A DNA stretch of 64,000 nucleotides from Brachybacterium sp. SGAir0954 (GCF_005490785.1 NZ_CP027295.1:1860001-1924000); one strand, 5' to 3'; shown: positions 42,696 to 52,319, numbered from the stretch's first letter. Made by a program: numbers and translations. The notes: generated from the letters alone by a model not told the origin.

Positions 42696-43327
42696 GGGGC
42701 GGTCACCGCGGGCGAGGGCGCGGGGGCCGCGTCGAGGTCCGGCGCGGACTGCGCGACGTACTCGGCGAGCCGCAGCAGGTCCTCCCCGTCCTTGAGCTGC
42801 GCGCTGCGTGAGGAGTAGGCGGCGGTGTCGAAGGCGGTCGCCCCGCGCTCGAGGCGGTGGCGGAGGTCGGGGAAGAAGCGTGCGGCGACCGCGGCGGCCT
42901 CGTGCGCGGTGAGGCCCTCGTCGGCCTCGAGCAGGGTGCGCTCGTCGAGGTCGCGGACGAGGGCGCGCAGGGCGAGCACCGTGGCGTCGTCGGCGCGGTG
43001 CTCGGTGAGGGCCTGGGCGGCGGCCTCCCGGAGCTCGGTCCCGGTGAGGGCGGACTCGGCGACGAGCGAGGAGGAGACGGCGAGGCCCGCGCTGCGGCGC
43101 AGCAGTCCCGTGCGGCGAAGGACGAGCACGACGACCGCGACGAGGACGAGCGCCGAGAGCACGGCGAGCGAGCCCTGGATCACGGAGCTCGCGCGGACGC
43201 CGTCCATGAGCGCGGTGAACCACAGCTCGAGGCGGTGCAGCACCCAGGCCACGAATCCCTCGGAGTCGGCGTACTCGCGCTTGGCGAGCTCCTCGTGCAG
43301 GCGCCGCCGCGCCTCCTCGGGGGTCAC
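42692..43327 (-). CDS. DUF4129 domain membrane protein
   Basis: A 211-residue protein with one central helix (LAVLSALVLVAVVVLVLRRT, about residues 52-72) and a C-terminal soluble part. AAAQALTEHRADDATVLALR, LVRDLDERTLLEADEGLTAH and EAAAVAARFFPDLRHRLERG fit the DUF4129 pattern, proposed to be related to transglutaminase-associated regions. The GTG start overlaps the upstream stop. Part of the MoxR operon; function unknown. Confidence 0.85.
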   Translation of the reverse strand: MTPEEARRRLHEELAKREYADSEGFVAWVLHRLELWFTALMDGVRASSVIQGSLAVLSALVLVAVVVLVLRRTGLLRRSAGLAVSSSLVAESALTGTELREAAAQALTEHRADDATVLALRALVRDLDERTLLEADEGLTAHEAAAVAARFFPDLRHRLERGATAFDTAAYSSRSAQLKDGEDLLRLAEYVAQSAPDLDAAPAPSPAVTAP

Positions 43328-44514
43328 CGGTGCCCGCCGAGCGGGCCCGCGCCGCTGTGCTCGCCGAGTCCGGCGCGCTCACGGGCCGTGCGGGCGAGCT
43401 CGACGTCCCAGGCCTCGTCGCGCATCCGGACGTCGGCGTAGAGCGCGGCGAAGGCCGCGGCGCCGAAGGGGGCCAGGAGCGCCTGGGCGACGAAGGAGCC
43501 GAGCATCGTCGCGATCGTGAGCAGCGTGATGCCGAGGACGATCGCCTCGAAGGAGCTCGCGAGCAGCACCGCCAGGTAGGCGATCGTGCCGATCGTCCCG
43601 AAGACCCCGGAGACGACCTGGACCGCGATCGTGAACAGCACGGTGACGAGCACCGAGACGCCGAGCACGCGCCACTGGCGGCGGCCCGAGGTCAAGTGCA
43701 GGGAGCGTCGCAGCGCGGCGACGGGGCCGAGCCCCTCCACGGCGAGGGCGGGCACCGCGAGCACGGTCCGCGCCCAGACGTACACCGTGGCGAGCAGGCC
43801 GATGACGAGGCCGACGACCAGCAGAGACACGGTCACGGCGTCAGCGCTGCCCGTGAGGATCAGCGGGAGCGCGCCGAGCACCGCGGGGACGAGAATCGCG
43901 AGGACCAGGAGCACGTTCGTCAGCAGCGCGGTGAGCACGGCGGTCGGGGCGAGGCGCCGGGCCGCGGCCCACACGTCGACGGGGGCGTCCGGGGAGGGAT
44001 CCGTCGCGGCGTCGATCGCGATCCGGCTGAGCGGGGCGAGCACCACGGCGGTCGCGACGAGCATGATGAGGGAGGTGGCCACGGAGCTGACCGCCGTGAG
44101 GACCATGTCCCCGACGGAGCCGAAGACGTCGGTGGAGCTGCCCGCGGCGGAGGTCGAGGTCTCCTGCATGATCGCCCGGAGGTCGCCGACCATCGGCGCG
44201 AGCCCCACCCCGGTGAGCAGGCCGGTGAGGATCGTCGCGCCGCCGAACACGGCCGCGGAGAGCACGAGCACGGGACGCGCGCGGAGGCGGTAGATCCGGA
44301 CGGCGGCGCCGAGGATCTCGCCCACGCCCAGCGGTCGCAGCGGGAAGAGGGGGAGGTGCAGGGCGAGCTCGCGGGCGGGCCCCGTGGGCAGGCCCCCCGG
44401 TCGCGGGGCCCCCGCGGGCACGGCGCCGAGAGGGTCCTGGTCGTCGGGGGCGCCCTGGCCCTCCTGCGGTCCCTCTGGTCCTGCGGCGCCGGGGGCGGTC
44501 CAGCCGGTGCTCAT
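43324..44514 (-). CDS. Polytopic membrane protein heading the MoxR operon
   Basis: A 396-residue protein with a Gly/Pro-rich cytoplasmic N-terminus (about 65 residues), then LRPLGVGEILGAAVRIYRLR and six hydrophobic helices. The LGEILxxAxRIYR-type motif recurs in actinobacterial membrane proteins sometimes annotated as glycerophosphodiester phosphodiesterase membrane domain; no catalytic phosphodiesterase domain is present. The C-terminus is cytoplasmic and acidic/basic mixed. ATG 44514 has GAGGAGG 12 bases upstream, and TACGTT on the minus strand near 44624-44619 is a -10 candidate. Divergent from mtrA. Confidence 0.7.
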   Translation of the reverse strand: MSTGWTAPGAAGPEGPQEGQGAPDDQDPLGAVPAGAPRPGGLPTGPARELALHLPLFPLRPLGVGEILGAAVRIYRLRARPVLVLSAAVFGGATILTGLLTGVGLAPMVGDLRAIMQETSTSAAGSSTDVFGSVGDMVLTAVSSVATSLIMLVATAVVLAPLSRIAIDAATDPSPDAPVDVWAAARRLAPTAVLTALLTNVLLVLAILVPAVLGALPLILTGSADAVTVSLLVVGLVIGLLATVYVWARTVLAVPALAVEGLGPVAALRRSLHLTSGRRQWRVLGVSVLVTVLFTIAVQVVSGVFGTIGTIAYLAVLLASSFEAIVLGITLLTIATMLGSFVAQALLAPFGAAAFAALYADVRMRDEAWDVELARTARERAGLGEHSGAGPLGGHR

Positions 44515-44728
44515 GGGATGGTGCCTCCTCGGCAGCTGCTGCGGGTCGGGGTCGGTGTCTTGTCCGGGGCGGCGCGGATGTGGGCGGGCGCCGGCACGGC
44601 GACGGTCGTGCCGCTCCAACGTACGGCCTCGGCGGGCGCGGGCCCTCCGACGAACGTCGATCGGGCCCTGCCCCGAGGGTGAGGGCGCGCGAGCTCCCCA
44701 CCTGCACGGGGTGCGGGCGTGACGGTGG

Positions 44729-44734
44729 CACAAT
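44729..44734 (+). promoter_or_regulatory. Putative -10 element (CACAAT) of leaderless mtrA
   Basis: CACAAT ends 7 bases before the ATG at 44742 and no Shine-Dalgarno is visible. This favours 44742 over the in-frame ATG at 44733, which lies partly inside the hexamer. Confidence 0.45.
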
Positions 44735-44741
44735 GACCCTC

Positions 44742-45428
44742 ATGACGACGCCTTCACGGATCCTCGTTGTCGACGACGACCAGGCGATCGCCGAGATGGT
44801 CGGCATCGTGCTGCGCGGAAAGGGCTTCGAGGTCGCCACCTCGCCCGACGGCGCCTCGGCGCTGGAGACCTTCCCGCGGCTGAAGCCCGACCTGGTCCTG
44901 CTCGACCTCATGCTCCCGGGCATGGACGGCATCGAGGTGTGCCGCCGCCTGCGGCGCGAGTCCGGCGTGCCCATCATCATGCTCACCGCGCGCTCCGACA
45001 CGGCCGATGTCGTCGAGGGGCTCGAGGCCGGGGCCGACGACTACCTCACCAAGCCCTTCGAGCCCGACGAGCTCGTCGCCCGCATCAAGGCGCGCGTGCG
45101 CCGCGCGGACGCGCCCACCACCGAGTCCCTCGCGATCGGCGACCTCGAGATCGACGTCGACGGCCACGAGGTGCGCCGCGCCGGCGAGGTCATCCCGCTG
45201 ACCCCGCTCGAGTTCGACCTCCTGACGCAGCTCGCCCGGAAGCCCTGGCAGGTGTTCACCCGCGACGTGCTGCTGCGGGACGTCTGGGGCTACCGCCACA
45301 GCGCGGACACCCGCCTCGTCAACGTGCACGTGCAGCGGCTCCGCTCGAAGATCGAGCACGATCCCGAGAACCCGCGCATCGTCGTGACCGTGCGCGGCGT
45401 GGGCTACCGCGCGGGCGGCGCGGTCTGA
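44742..45428 (+). CDS. mtrA: Two-component response regulator MtrA
   Basis: A 228-residue OmpR-family regulator. The receiver domain begins SRILVVDDDQAIAEMVGIVL, with the phosphoacceptor Asp near residue 55 in LVLLDLMLPGMDGIEVCRRL and the conserved Lys in DDYLTKPFEPDELVARIK. The winged-helix domain ends RLVNVHVQRLRSKIEHDPEN. The LMLPGMDGI/V-CR run and the gene order before mtrB and lpqB identify MtrA, which controls cell-wall hydrolases, division and osmotic response in actinobacteria. An in-frame ATG three codons earlier (44733) is possible. Confidence 0.96.
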   Translation: MTTPSRILVVDDDQAIAEMVGIVLRGKGFEVATSPDGASALETFPRLKPDLVLLDLMLPGMDGIEVCRRLRRESGVPIIMLTARSDTADVVEGLEAGADDYLTKPFEPDELVARIKARVRRADAPTTESLAIGDLEIDVDGHEVRRAGEVIPLTPLEFDLLTQLARKPWQVFTRDVLLRDVWGYRHSADTRLVNVHVQRLRSKIEHDPENPRIVVTVRGVGYRAGGAV

Positions 45429-45484
45429 GCGAGCAGCGGAGCCCCTCCGAGCCCGCCCCGGAGCGCGGTGCGGGACGCCCCGCG

Positions 45485-47155
45485 GTGATCCGGGAGCGGC
45501 TGCGGCGCGGTGTGGACGTGCGCACCTGGCCGCTCGCGCTGCGCGTCGTGACCGTGACGACGCTGCTCGCCCTGCTCGCGATCCTCGCCGTCGGCGTCTA
45601 CCTCTCGACCGTCATCGCGGACGGCCTGTACGAGCAGCGGCGCGACCGCGTGCTCGAGGAGACGGTCGACGTGCGCGGCGCGCTCACCGACACCCTCACC
45701 CAGCTCCCCGGTGCCACGACCACCCAGCAGCAGGACGCCGCCTTCGCCTTCGTGCAGGACACCGGCGGCCAGGGCGACGCGACCCGCCGGGAGGTGGCGC
45801 TCGTGCCGGCGGATCCGTCCGGGACCGTGCTCTCCGTGGCCTCGGACCAGGACCTCCTCTCCCTCGTGGACCCCGATCTCGAGGACGAGGTCGCCGCGCA
45901 CCCGGACTCCCTCGCCTGGCGCTCCGTGGGCCTGCCCGACGGCGCCCACGGCACCACGCCCGCCCTGCTCGTGGGCTCGCGGGTGACGGTGGCCGGGGTG
46001 GGCACCTACGACCTCTACGTGCTCTACCCCCTGCAGGAGGAGCAGCAGACCCTCTCCTTCGTGCAGCGGGTGATGCTCGGCGGCGGCGCGGTGCTCCTCG
46101 CCCTCGTGGTGGGCATCGCGATCGTCGTCGCCCGGCTCGTGACGGTGCCGCTGCGCCGGGCGGCCCAGGCGGCGGAGCGGATGGCCGCGGGCGACCTGCG
46201 CACGCGGGTGCAGGTCTCGGGCGGCGACGAGCTCGCGCAGGTGGGCCGGTCCTTCAACGATCTCGCCCTGAGCCTCGAGCAGAAGATCGACGACCTCACG
46301 GAGCTCTCCCGGGTCCAGCACCGCTTCGTCTCCGACGTGTCCCACGAGCTGCGCACACCGCTGACCACGATCCGGATGGCCGCCGCCGTGCTCGACGGGC
46401 GCCGTGAGGAGCTGCCTGGCGACCTGCACCGCACCGCCGAGCTGCTCTCCACCCAGGTCGAGCGGTTCGACTCGCTGCTCGCGGACCTCCTGGAGATCTC
46501 CCGCTTCGACGCCGGCGCGGCCGAGCTCGAGGCGCACCGCGAGGAGATCGACGACCTCGTGCGGCACGCGGCGGAGAACGCCGCCCCGCTCGCCGAGGCC
46601 CGCGGCTGCTCCCTGGACCTCCGGCTCGCGGGCCGCGGCACCTCCGCCGTCGTGGACTCCCGGCGGATCGACCGGATCCTGCGGAACCTGCTCACCAATG
46701 CGATCGAGCACGGCGCCGGGGGACCGGTGCTCGTGCAGACGGCGGCGGACGCCGACACCGTCGCGGTCGTCGTCCAGGACTTCGGCCGGGGGATCTCGCC
46801 CGAGGACGCCCGGCGCGTCTTCGACCGCTTCTGGCGGGCGGACCCCTCGCGCGCCCGCACCCTCGGCGGGACGGGCCTGGGCCTGTCGATCTCCGTCGAG
46901 GACGCGCGCCTGCACGGCGGGTGGCTGCAGGCCTGGGGGCAGGAGGGGCGCGGCGCCGTCTTCCGCCTGACCCTCCCGCGCCGGCCGGGCACCTCCCCGA
47001 CCCGCTCCCCGCTGCGCCTGGAGCGCTCCTTCGACCGGGAGGCGCCGGAGTTCGAGCCCTCGACCCTCACCGGGGAGATCCCCATCGGCCCCGATCGTCT
47101 GCCGGACCTGGGCCCCGGGACGGCCCCGTCCCCGACCGAGAAGGAGGGCCGATGA
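45485..47155 (+). CDS. mtrB: Sensor histidine kinase MtrB
   Basis: A 556-residue sensor kinase. A first helix (LRVVTVTTLLALLAILAVGV, about 18-37), an extracytoplasmic domain (to about 190), a second helix (MLGGGAVLLALVVGIAIVVA), a HAMP domain (LVTVPLRRAAQAAERMAAGD), the phosphoacceptor His near residue 287 in FVSDVSHELRTPLTTIRMAA, and ATPase motifs LRNLLTNAIEHG, VVQDFGRGISPEDARRVFDR and LGGTGLGLSISVEDARLHGG. It pairs with MtrA. Start is uncertain: GTG 45485 has no good ribosome-binding site, and coding-type third positions continue back to a CTG at 45425 that overlaps the mtrA stop (CTGA). Confidence 0.92.
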   Translation: MIRERLRRGVDVRTWPLALRVVTVTTLLALLAILAVGVYLSTVIADGLYEQRRDRVLEETVDVRGALTDTLTQLPGATTTQQQDAAFAFVQDTGGQGDATRREVALVPADPSGTVLSVASDQDLLSLVDPDLEDEVAAHPDSLAWRSVGLPDGAHGTTPALLVGSRVTVAGVGTYDLYVLYPLQEEQQTLSFVQRVMLGGGAVLLALVVGIAIVVARLVTVPLRRAAQAAERMAAGDLRTRVQVSGGDELAQVGRSFNDLALSLEQKIDDLTELSRVQHRFVSDVSHELRTPLTTIRMAAAVLDGRREELPGDLHRTAELLSTQVERFDSLLADLLEISRFDAGAAELEAHREEIDDLVRHAAENAAPLAEARGCSLDLRLAGRGTSAVVDSRRIDRILRNLLTNAIEHGAGGPVLVQTAADADTVAVVVQDFGRGISPEDARRVFDRFWRADPSRARTLGGTGLGLSISVEDARLHGGWLQAWGQEGRGAVFRLTLPRRPGTSPTRSPLRLERSFDREAPEFEPSTLTGEIPIGPDRLPDLGPGTAPSPTEKEGR

Positions 47156-48885
47156 CCCCGCCTCGTCCCCGCCCGGCGCCCCGACCCCGCCGACGGCAGG
47201 TGCTCGGCGCGCTCGGCGCCGCGGGCCTCTTCGGGCTCGGTGCGGCCTGCGCGCGGATCCCCTCCTCGTCGACCGTCTCCGTGCGCCCGCTGGGCGACCA
47301 GGCCCAGGGCGGCGCCCCGTACGTGCAGGCGGTGCCCCCGGCGGACGGCGCGACCCCCGCGCAGATCGTGCTCGGCTTCGTCCAGGCCGGCGTGGGACCC
47401 GAGGACGACTACGCCGTGGCCCGGGAGTTCCTGACCTCCGAGGCCTCGACCTCGTGGGACCCGGGCGCCGGCGTCACGATCTACTCGGGCAGCCAGGACC
47501 TGCGGGCCGAGCCCGTGGACGACACCCACGTCCGCCTCATCGCCGAGGCGGTGGACACGGTGGACGTGGACGGGGTGCGCACGACGCTCGCGGTCCCCGC
47601 GATGCGGGAGATCACCGTCGAGCTCTCGCAGGAGGGCGACAGCTGGCGGATCGTCGACCCGCCGGACGGCATCTTCCTCTCGGAGGCCGTGTTCGAGTCG
47701 CTCTTCGCCCCGGGCCGGCTGTACTTCGTGGACGCCCGGGCCCGCCACCTCGTGCCCGATCACCGTTGGTTCTCCCTGTTCGACGGGGCGAGCGGCGTGC
47801 TCGCCCGGCTCGCCGACGGCCCCTCGGACTTCCTCGCGGGGGCGGTGAGCTCCGAGGTGCCGGACACGGAGGAGGTCGCGGAGGCCCGCGTCACGACGGG
47901 GGCCGACGGCGGCGTCCAGGTGACCGTGCCCTCCGCCCTGGGGGACCTGTCCGACGAGCGTCGCGCCCTCGCCCTGGCGCAGCTCGAGGCGTCCCTCCGC
48001 TCGCTGCGCACCCTCTCCGGGGTCCAGCTCGTGTGGGACGGCGCCGATCTGAGCGCGACCCAGGAGGCGCGGATCGAGCGGGCGCTGCCCGGGCACCGGC
48101 CCATCGCCGCGGGGGACACCGGCGTCGTCTCCCTCGCCGAGGCGAGCGCCACGACGGCCCTCCCGCAGCTGGTGCCCTCGCTCTCGGACCGCACCGTGCA
48201 CGCCCCCGTCATCGCGCAGGACGGCCTGCTCGTCGCGGCGCTCTCCCCGGAGGAGAAGGTCGTGCTGGTGACCGCGACGGACGGCTCGGTGCCGCTGCGC
48301 GAGGCCGCGACGGGCGCGGGCTTCGTCGCCCCGCGGATCGACGACGCCGGATACGTGTGGACCGCGAGCCGGGGCAGCGGCGGCGTGCTGCTGGCCCTCT
48401 CGGGGCGCGCCGCCGAGGAGGACGTGAAGATCGACGCGCCATGGCTCGAGGGGCGCGAGGTGCGGGCCCTCGACGTCGCGGCGGACGCGACGCGCCTGAT
48501 CGTGCTCTCCGCCGACGCGACCGGCACCAGGCTCGACCTGTGCGCGATCGTCCGCGACGCCTCGGGTGCGCCGAGCGGGCTCACGGACCCCCGGCAGGTC
48601 CCCACCCCGCTGCTCGGGGACCTCACGCGGGCGACCTGGTACGACGAGATCGCCGTCATCGTGCTGGGCACGGACACCAGCGCCGAGCAGGTGCGAGGCG
48701 CCGTCCTGGACCTCGCGACGGGCCGGGACCTGCTCCCGGTGTTCGAGACCGCCGTGAAGAGCCTCGCCGGCACCGCCGTCGCCGAGGCCTTCTGGGCGGG
48801 CACGGTGGAGGGGACACTGCTGCGCAGCGACGGGGAGGGCTGGACCGACATCGGCGTGCGGTCCACCGACCCGGCCTTCTACTGA
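47152..48885 (+). CDS. lpqB: Lipoprotein LpqB (MtrAB accessory)
   Basis: A 577-residue protein starting with an ATG that overlaps the mtrB stop; GAAGGAGGG lies upstream. The signal peptide has twin arginines (PRRRQVLGALGAAGLFGLGA) and ends at AACARIP, with the lipobox cysteine near residue 33, so export as a lipoprotein, perhaps through Tat, is likely. A GerMN-type domain (about 60-200) and a beta-propeller-like C-terminus (from about 320, DRTVHAPVIAQDGLLVAALS) follow. LpqB interacts with MtrB and modulates its signalling in mycobacteria. Confidence 0.93.
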   Translation: MTPPRPRPAPRPRRRQVLGALGAAGLFGLGAACARIPSSSTVSVRPLGDQAQGGAPYVQAVPPADGATPAQIVLGFVQAGVGPEDDYAVAREFLTSEASTSWDPGAGVTIYSGSQDLRAEPVDDTHVRLIAEAVDTVDVDGVRTTLAVPAMREITVELSQEGDSWRIVDPPDGIFLSEAVFESLFAPGRLYFVDARARHLVPDHRWFSLFDGASGVLARLADGPSDFLAGAVSSEVPDTEEVAEARVTTGADGGVQVTVPSALGDLSDERRALALAQLEASLRSLRTLSGVQLVWDGADLSATQEARIERALPGHRPIAAGDTGVVSLAEASATTALPQLVPSLSDRTVHAPVIAQDGLLVAALSPEEKVVLVTATDGSVPLREAATGAGFVAPRIDDAGYVWTASRGSGGVLLALSGRAAEEDVKIDAPWLEGREVRALDVAADATRLIVLSADATGTRLDLCAIVRDASGAPSGLTDPRQVPTPLLGDLTRATWYDEIAVIVLGTDTSAEQVRGAVLDLATGRDLLPVFETAVKSLAGTAVAEAFWAGTVEGTLLRSDGEGWTDIGVRSTDPAFY

Positions 48886-48981
48886 TCCCAGGGCGGTGGT
48901 GTCGTCCCTCCCCAGCGCAGCGCCGTCCACCGCGGGGGAGCCGGGGAGGCGGGTGGGACGCCGCCCGGCTGGGATGGGCGC

Positions 48982-49887
48982 ATGACCGCACATGCCGGAG
49001 CGACTGCTCCGCTCCCGTCCCCTGACCCGCTCCCGCCCGGCATCCTCCGTGCCGCGCTCGCCGCTCGCGCCGCTCTCCTGGAGCTGCTGCGGCGCACCGC
49101 GGATCTCGTCGCGCCCCGCGACTGCCCCTGCGGCGCGGAGGGGGACTGGCTGTGCCCGGACTGCGCCGCGCTGCTGCACGGGGGGTGCGCGCGGGTCGAG
49201 GACGGCTGCGACGCCCTGCAGGTGCTCGCCGCCGCCCGCATCCGTGCCGGGACGACGGCGGAGGGCGTCGAGCTCCCCGCAGGCGTCGACCACCGGCCGG
49301 TGATGCCGGTGCTCGCGCTGGGGGAGTACACGGCCGGTCTGCAGTCGCTCGTCCTCGCCTGGAAGAACGGGGGCCGAGCCCACCTGACGGCCCCGATCGC
49401 AGAGGGTCTCGCGCCGGCCGTCGCGCTGCTCGCGGGTGCCGCCGGTGAGAGGACGGGAGGTGGTGGAGGGCACGGGCGTCGGCGATCGGACGGGGCGGCG
49501 GATCCGCCGCCGGTCGAGCTGGTCCCCGTGCCCTCCCGCCGCGCGGCGCGGCTGCGACGCGGGGAGGACCACACCGCGGAGCTCGCCCGCGCCCTCGAGC
49601 GCGAGGGCGCGGGGACCGCGCTCCTGCTCCGCTCGCGTCCCACGACGGCGCAGGAGGGACGCGGGCGCCGCGGCCGGCGCGAGCGGCGGATCGAGCTCGC
49701 CCTCTCCCGGCGCCGGGAACGGCCGGGCGCCCTGCGCGGTCGCCGCCTCGTGATCGTCGACGACGTCGTCACGACCGGCGCGACGCTCCGGGCGATGCAC
49801 GACGCGCTCGTCGCGGAGGGGGCCGAGGTGCTCGGCGCGGTCGTCGTGGCGGCGTCACGGCTGCCGTCCCCGCCGGACGTGCGGTGA
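48982..49887 (+). CDS. comF: ComF-family phosphoribosyltransferase
   Basis: A 301-residue protein. A zinc-ribbon-like N-terminus (DCPCGAEGDWLCPDCAALLH, about residues 48-67) precedes LGEYTAGLQSLVLAWKNGGR. Near residue 180 comes ELVPVPSRRAARLRRGEDHT and near 255 the PRPP loop RRLVIVDDVVTTGATLRAMH. Members assist DNA uptake or purine salvage; the role outside competence is unclear. A Gly-rich insert (about 155-175) lies in the middle. The ATG lacks a good Shine-Dalgarno; TGGGAT ends 6 bases upstream. Confidence 0.9.
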   Translation: MTAHAGATAPLPSPDPLPPGILRAALAARAALLELLRRTADLVAPRDCPCGAEGDWLCPDCAALLHGGCARVEDGCDALQVLAAARIRAGTTAEGVELPAGVDHRPVMPVLALGEYTAGLQSLVLAWKNGGRAHLTAPIAEGLAPAVALLAGAAGERTGGGGGHGRRRSDGAADPPPVELVPVPSRRAARLRRGEDHTAELARALEREGAGTALLLRSRPTTAQEGRGRRGRRERRIELALSRRRERPGALRGRRLVIVDDVVTTGATLRAMHDALVAEGAEVLGAVVVAASRLPSPPDVR

Positions 49888-50111
49888 TGCCCGCCGGTCC
49901 CAGAGGCGCCTGCGGCACGCGCCGCGCGGTGTCCCCGGAACCGAGGGAGGAGACCTCCGGGAGGCCCAGGACACACGCAGGGAATCCGTGGCACACTGGT
50001 GCGAATCGTCACACCGACGACCCCTCTGGACCGGAGGAGGTGCGCAAACCCAGCCCACGAGCCACTGCGGCCGGGCTCCGAGCGGCCGCCCACCGAACCT
50101 GAGGAGTACTC

Positions 50112-50771
50112 ATGGAGATCAATGTCGTCGGACGCCACATGGACGTCCCGGATCGATTCCGCCGCCACCTCGCCGAGAAGCTCGACAAGGTCACGCAGCT
50201 CGCCCCCGCGGCGCTGCGGGTCGACGTCGAGGTCTCGCAGGAGAAGAACCCCCGGCAGGCCGAGCTCAGCGATCGCGTGGAGCTGACCGTGTTCGAGAAC
50301 GGATCCGTCATCCGCTCCGAGGCCCGCGCGGACGACCTCTACGGCGCGCTCGACGTCGCCTACGGCAAGCTCCTGGAACGCCTGCGCCGCGCCCGGGACC
50401 GTCGCAAGGACCGCCACCGCGGCCGCGACCGCGCGCACAGCCCCGGTGCGGCCTCGGTGCGCACCATGCCGGCGGACGCCGAGCTGCCCGCCCCCCTCCA
50501 GGAGACGGAGCCCGAGGGCACCGTGGAGGACGCCCCCACCGGCCTCGAGGGCACCGGTGCCGACGATCCCGCCAGCCCGGTGGTGATCCGCGAGAAGAAG
50601 CACCCCGCCACCCCCATGAGCATCGACGACGCCCTCTACCAGATGGAGCTCGTCGGCCATGACTTCTACCTCTTCGTGGATGCCGGGACCGGGCACCCGA
50701 AGGTGGTCTACCGCCGCAAGGGATGGCACTACGGCGTCATCGAGCTGGACGGCGAGCTGACGCCCTCCTGA
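50112..50771 (+). CDS. hpf: Ribosome hibernation promoting factor, long form
   Basis: A 219-residue protein. The N-terminal HPF/RaiA domain (INVVGRHMDVPDRFRRHLAE to about residue 105) binds the 30S decoding region. A flexible Pro/Glu-rich linker (about 110-160) leads to the C-terminal dimerisation domain (HPATPMSIDDALYQMELVGH, DFYLFVDAGTG, KVVYRRKGWHYGVIEL) that makes 100S ribosomes. GAGGAG precedes the ATG. The gap before it (49888-50111, 224 bases) carries no certain promoter. A 14-bp hairpin follows. Confidence 0.95.
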   Translation: MEINVVGRHMDVPDRFRRHLAEKLDKVTQLAPAALRVDVEVSQEKNPRQAELSDRVELTVFENGSVIRSEARADDLYGALDVAYGKLLERLRRARDRRKDRHRGRDRAHSPGAASVRTMPADAELPAPLQETEPEGTVEDAPTGLEGTGADDPASPVVIREKKHPATPMSIDDALYQMELVGHDFYLFVDAGTGHPKVVYRRKGWHYGVIELDGELTPS

Positions 50772-50806
50772 TCCCGCCCCGCACCATCTGAAGCCACCGA
50801 CCGCCC

Positions 50807-50839
50807 CGGGCGGGAGGCGCCCCTCGCGCCTCCCGCCCG
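50807..50839 (+). terminator. Terminator hairpin after hpf
   Basis: CGGGCGGGAGGCGC, loop CCCTC, GCGCCTCCCGCCCG makes a 14-bp perfect stem 35 bases after the hpf stop. Confidence 0.8.
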
Positions 50840-50864
50840 TCCCACGCCGAGGACGCCCCATCCC

Positions 50865-52223
50865 ATGACGACCACCCTGAGCTGGGCCGAGGCCCGTCGC
50901 ATCGCCCTGCGCTCGCAGGGCATCGGCGGCACCCGCCGCACCGCCGTCCCCTCGCCGGCCGTGAGCCGGGAGGCGCTGCGACGGACGGTCGCCGTGACGC
51001 ACCTGCTCCAGATCGACTCCGTGAGCGTCTTCGCCCGCGCCCACCACCTGCCCGTCTTCACCCGCAGCGGCAGCTGGGACGTGAGCGCGCTGGACCAGCT
51101 CTCGATGCCCGGCACCCGGCACGAGCGGCTGCTGCGCGAGGCGCTCGCCCACGAGGCGACGTTCACGACGGAGGAGGTCCACGCCCTGCTGCGCTTCCGC
51201 CGCCGCGCGGCCGGGACCCGCGACTGGGGCGCGGTGCGGGAGGCCGCGGCGCGCTCGCCGCACCTCGTCGAGCACGTCCGCGGCCTGCTCGAGGAGCACG
51301 GTCCGCTCAGCGCCGCCGCGATCTCCCGGCTGCTCGGTGACGAGGAGCGCGGCGAGGGATGGGGATGGCGACGCACCTCGAGCCAATGGGTCGTCGAGTA
51401 CCTCTTCCGGACCGGGGCGCTGGACTGCGTGGGCCGCAGCGTGCAGTTCGAGCGGCTCTACCTCCCCGCCGAGGACGACGAGGCCTGGACCCGCGCCGCC
51501 GGGGCGGAGCGGGACGGTCCCGCGCCCGGCCCGGGCGACCACCACGCCGAGGTCCTCGCGCTCACCCGCCTCGCCTCCCGCGCGCTCGGCGTCGCCGATC
51601 CCGCCGCGATCGCGGACTACTTCCGCCTGCGCGCCGCCGACGCCCGACCGGCGATCGCGGAGCTGCGGCGGCGGGGCGAGGTCACCGAGGTCGAGGTCCG
51701 GCGACCCGACGGCCCTGTGACGATGCTCCTGCACCGCGACGCGCCGCAGCCCGCGCCGCTGCGCACCGCCGCCCTGGTCAGCCCCTTCGACCCGATCGTC
51801 TTCTTCCGGCCCCGGCTGCAGGGGCTCTTCGACGTCGAGTACCGGATCGGGATCTACACCCCCGCCGCGAAGCGCACCACCGGCTACTACGCGCTGCCCT
51901 TCCTCCACGGCGACCGCTTCCCGCTGCGGGTGGACCTGCGGGCCGATCGCGCCCGCGGCGTCCTCGAGGTGCGCGGGGTGCACGCGGAGCCCCTGCCGCG
52001 CCTGGGGCGCTACCTGCGCACGGGCCCCGACGAGCTCGCCGCCGCGCTCGCCGGCGAGCTCGCGCGCGCCGCCCGCTGGCAGGGGCTCGACGGGATCGAG
52101 GTGAGCACCGGCAGCGGGACGGGGGAGCTGTCGGGGGTGCTCGCGGAGGCCGTCCGCGAGGGCGGCCCGGGGGAGCGGCCGGCGGGGACCACGGGGAGAG
52201 CGGGGACCGCGGGCCCTGTCTGA
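50865..52223 (+). CDS. YcaQ/AlkX-like DNA glycosylase (HTH_42, winged helix)
   Basis: A 452-residue protein of the HTH_42 superfamily. The catalytic-motif region reads [20 protein letters not shown] near residue 45; the Gln-x-Asp matches YcaQ-type interstrand-crosslink glycosylases (AlkZ has Gln-x-Gln). Tandem winged helices include [20 protein letters not shown] and [20 protein letters not shown]. The C-terminal barrel has [20 protein letters not shown] and [20 protein letters not shown]. It would remove bulky alkylated or crosslinked bases. Start ATG 50865 is the natural first codon ([15 protein letters not shown]). The final 35 residues are low-complexity. Confidence 0.88.
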   Translation: MTTTLSWAEARRIALRSQGIGGTRRTAVPSPAVSREALRRTVAVTHLLQIDSVSVFARAHHLPVFTRSGSWDVSALDQLSMPGTRHERLLREALAHEATFTTEEVHALLRFRRRAAGTRDWGAVREAAARSPHLVEHVRGLLEEHGPLSAAAISRLLGDEERGEGWGWRRTSSQWVVEYLFRTGALDCVGRSVQFERLYLPAEDDEAWTRAAGAERDGPAPGPGDHHAEVLALTRLASRALGVADPAAIADYFRLRAADARPAIAELRRRGEVTEVEVRRPDGPVTMLLHRDAPQPAPLRTAALVSPFDPIVFFRPRLQGLFDVEYRIGIYTPAAKRTTGYYALPFLHGDRFPLRVDLRADRARGVLEVRGVHAEPLPRLGRYLRTGPDELAAALAGELARAARWQGLDGIEVSTGSGTGELSGVLAEAVREGGPGERPAGTTGRAGTAGPV

Positions 52224-52313
52224 GGGGCGGGCACGGGGCGCCGCGCGGAGTGATCCGCGACGGCCAGGACGCCCGTCCGGGACCGCGCAGGCGCCGTCCA
52301 GGGGCGCGGCGCT

Positions 52314-52319
52314 TACGAT
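52314..52319 (+). promoter_or_regulatory. Putative -10 element (TACGAT) of secA
   Basis: TACGAT lies 53 bases before the secA GTG, predicting a leader of about 47 bases with GGGAG near its end. No clear -35. Confidence 0.45.
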
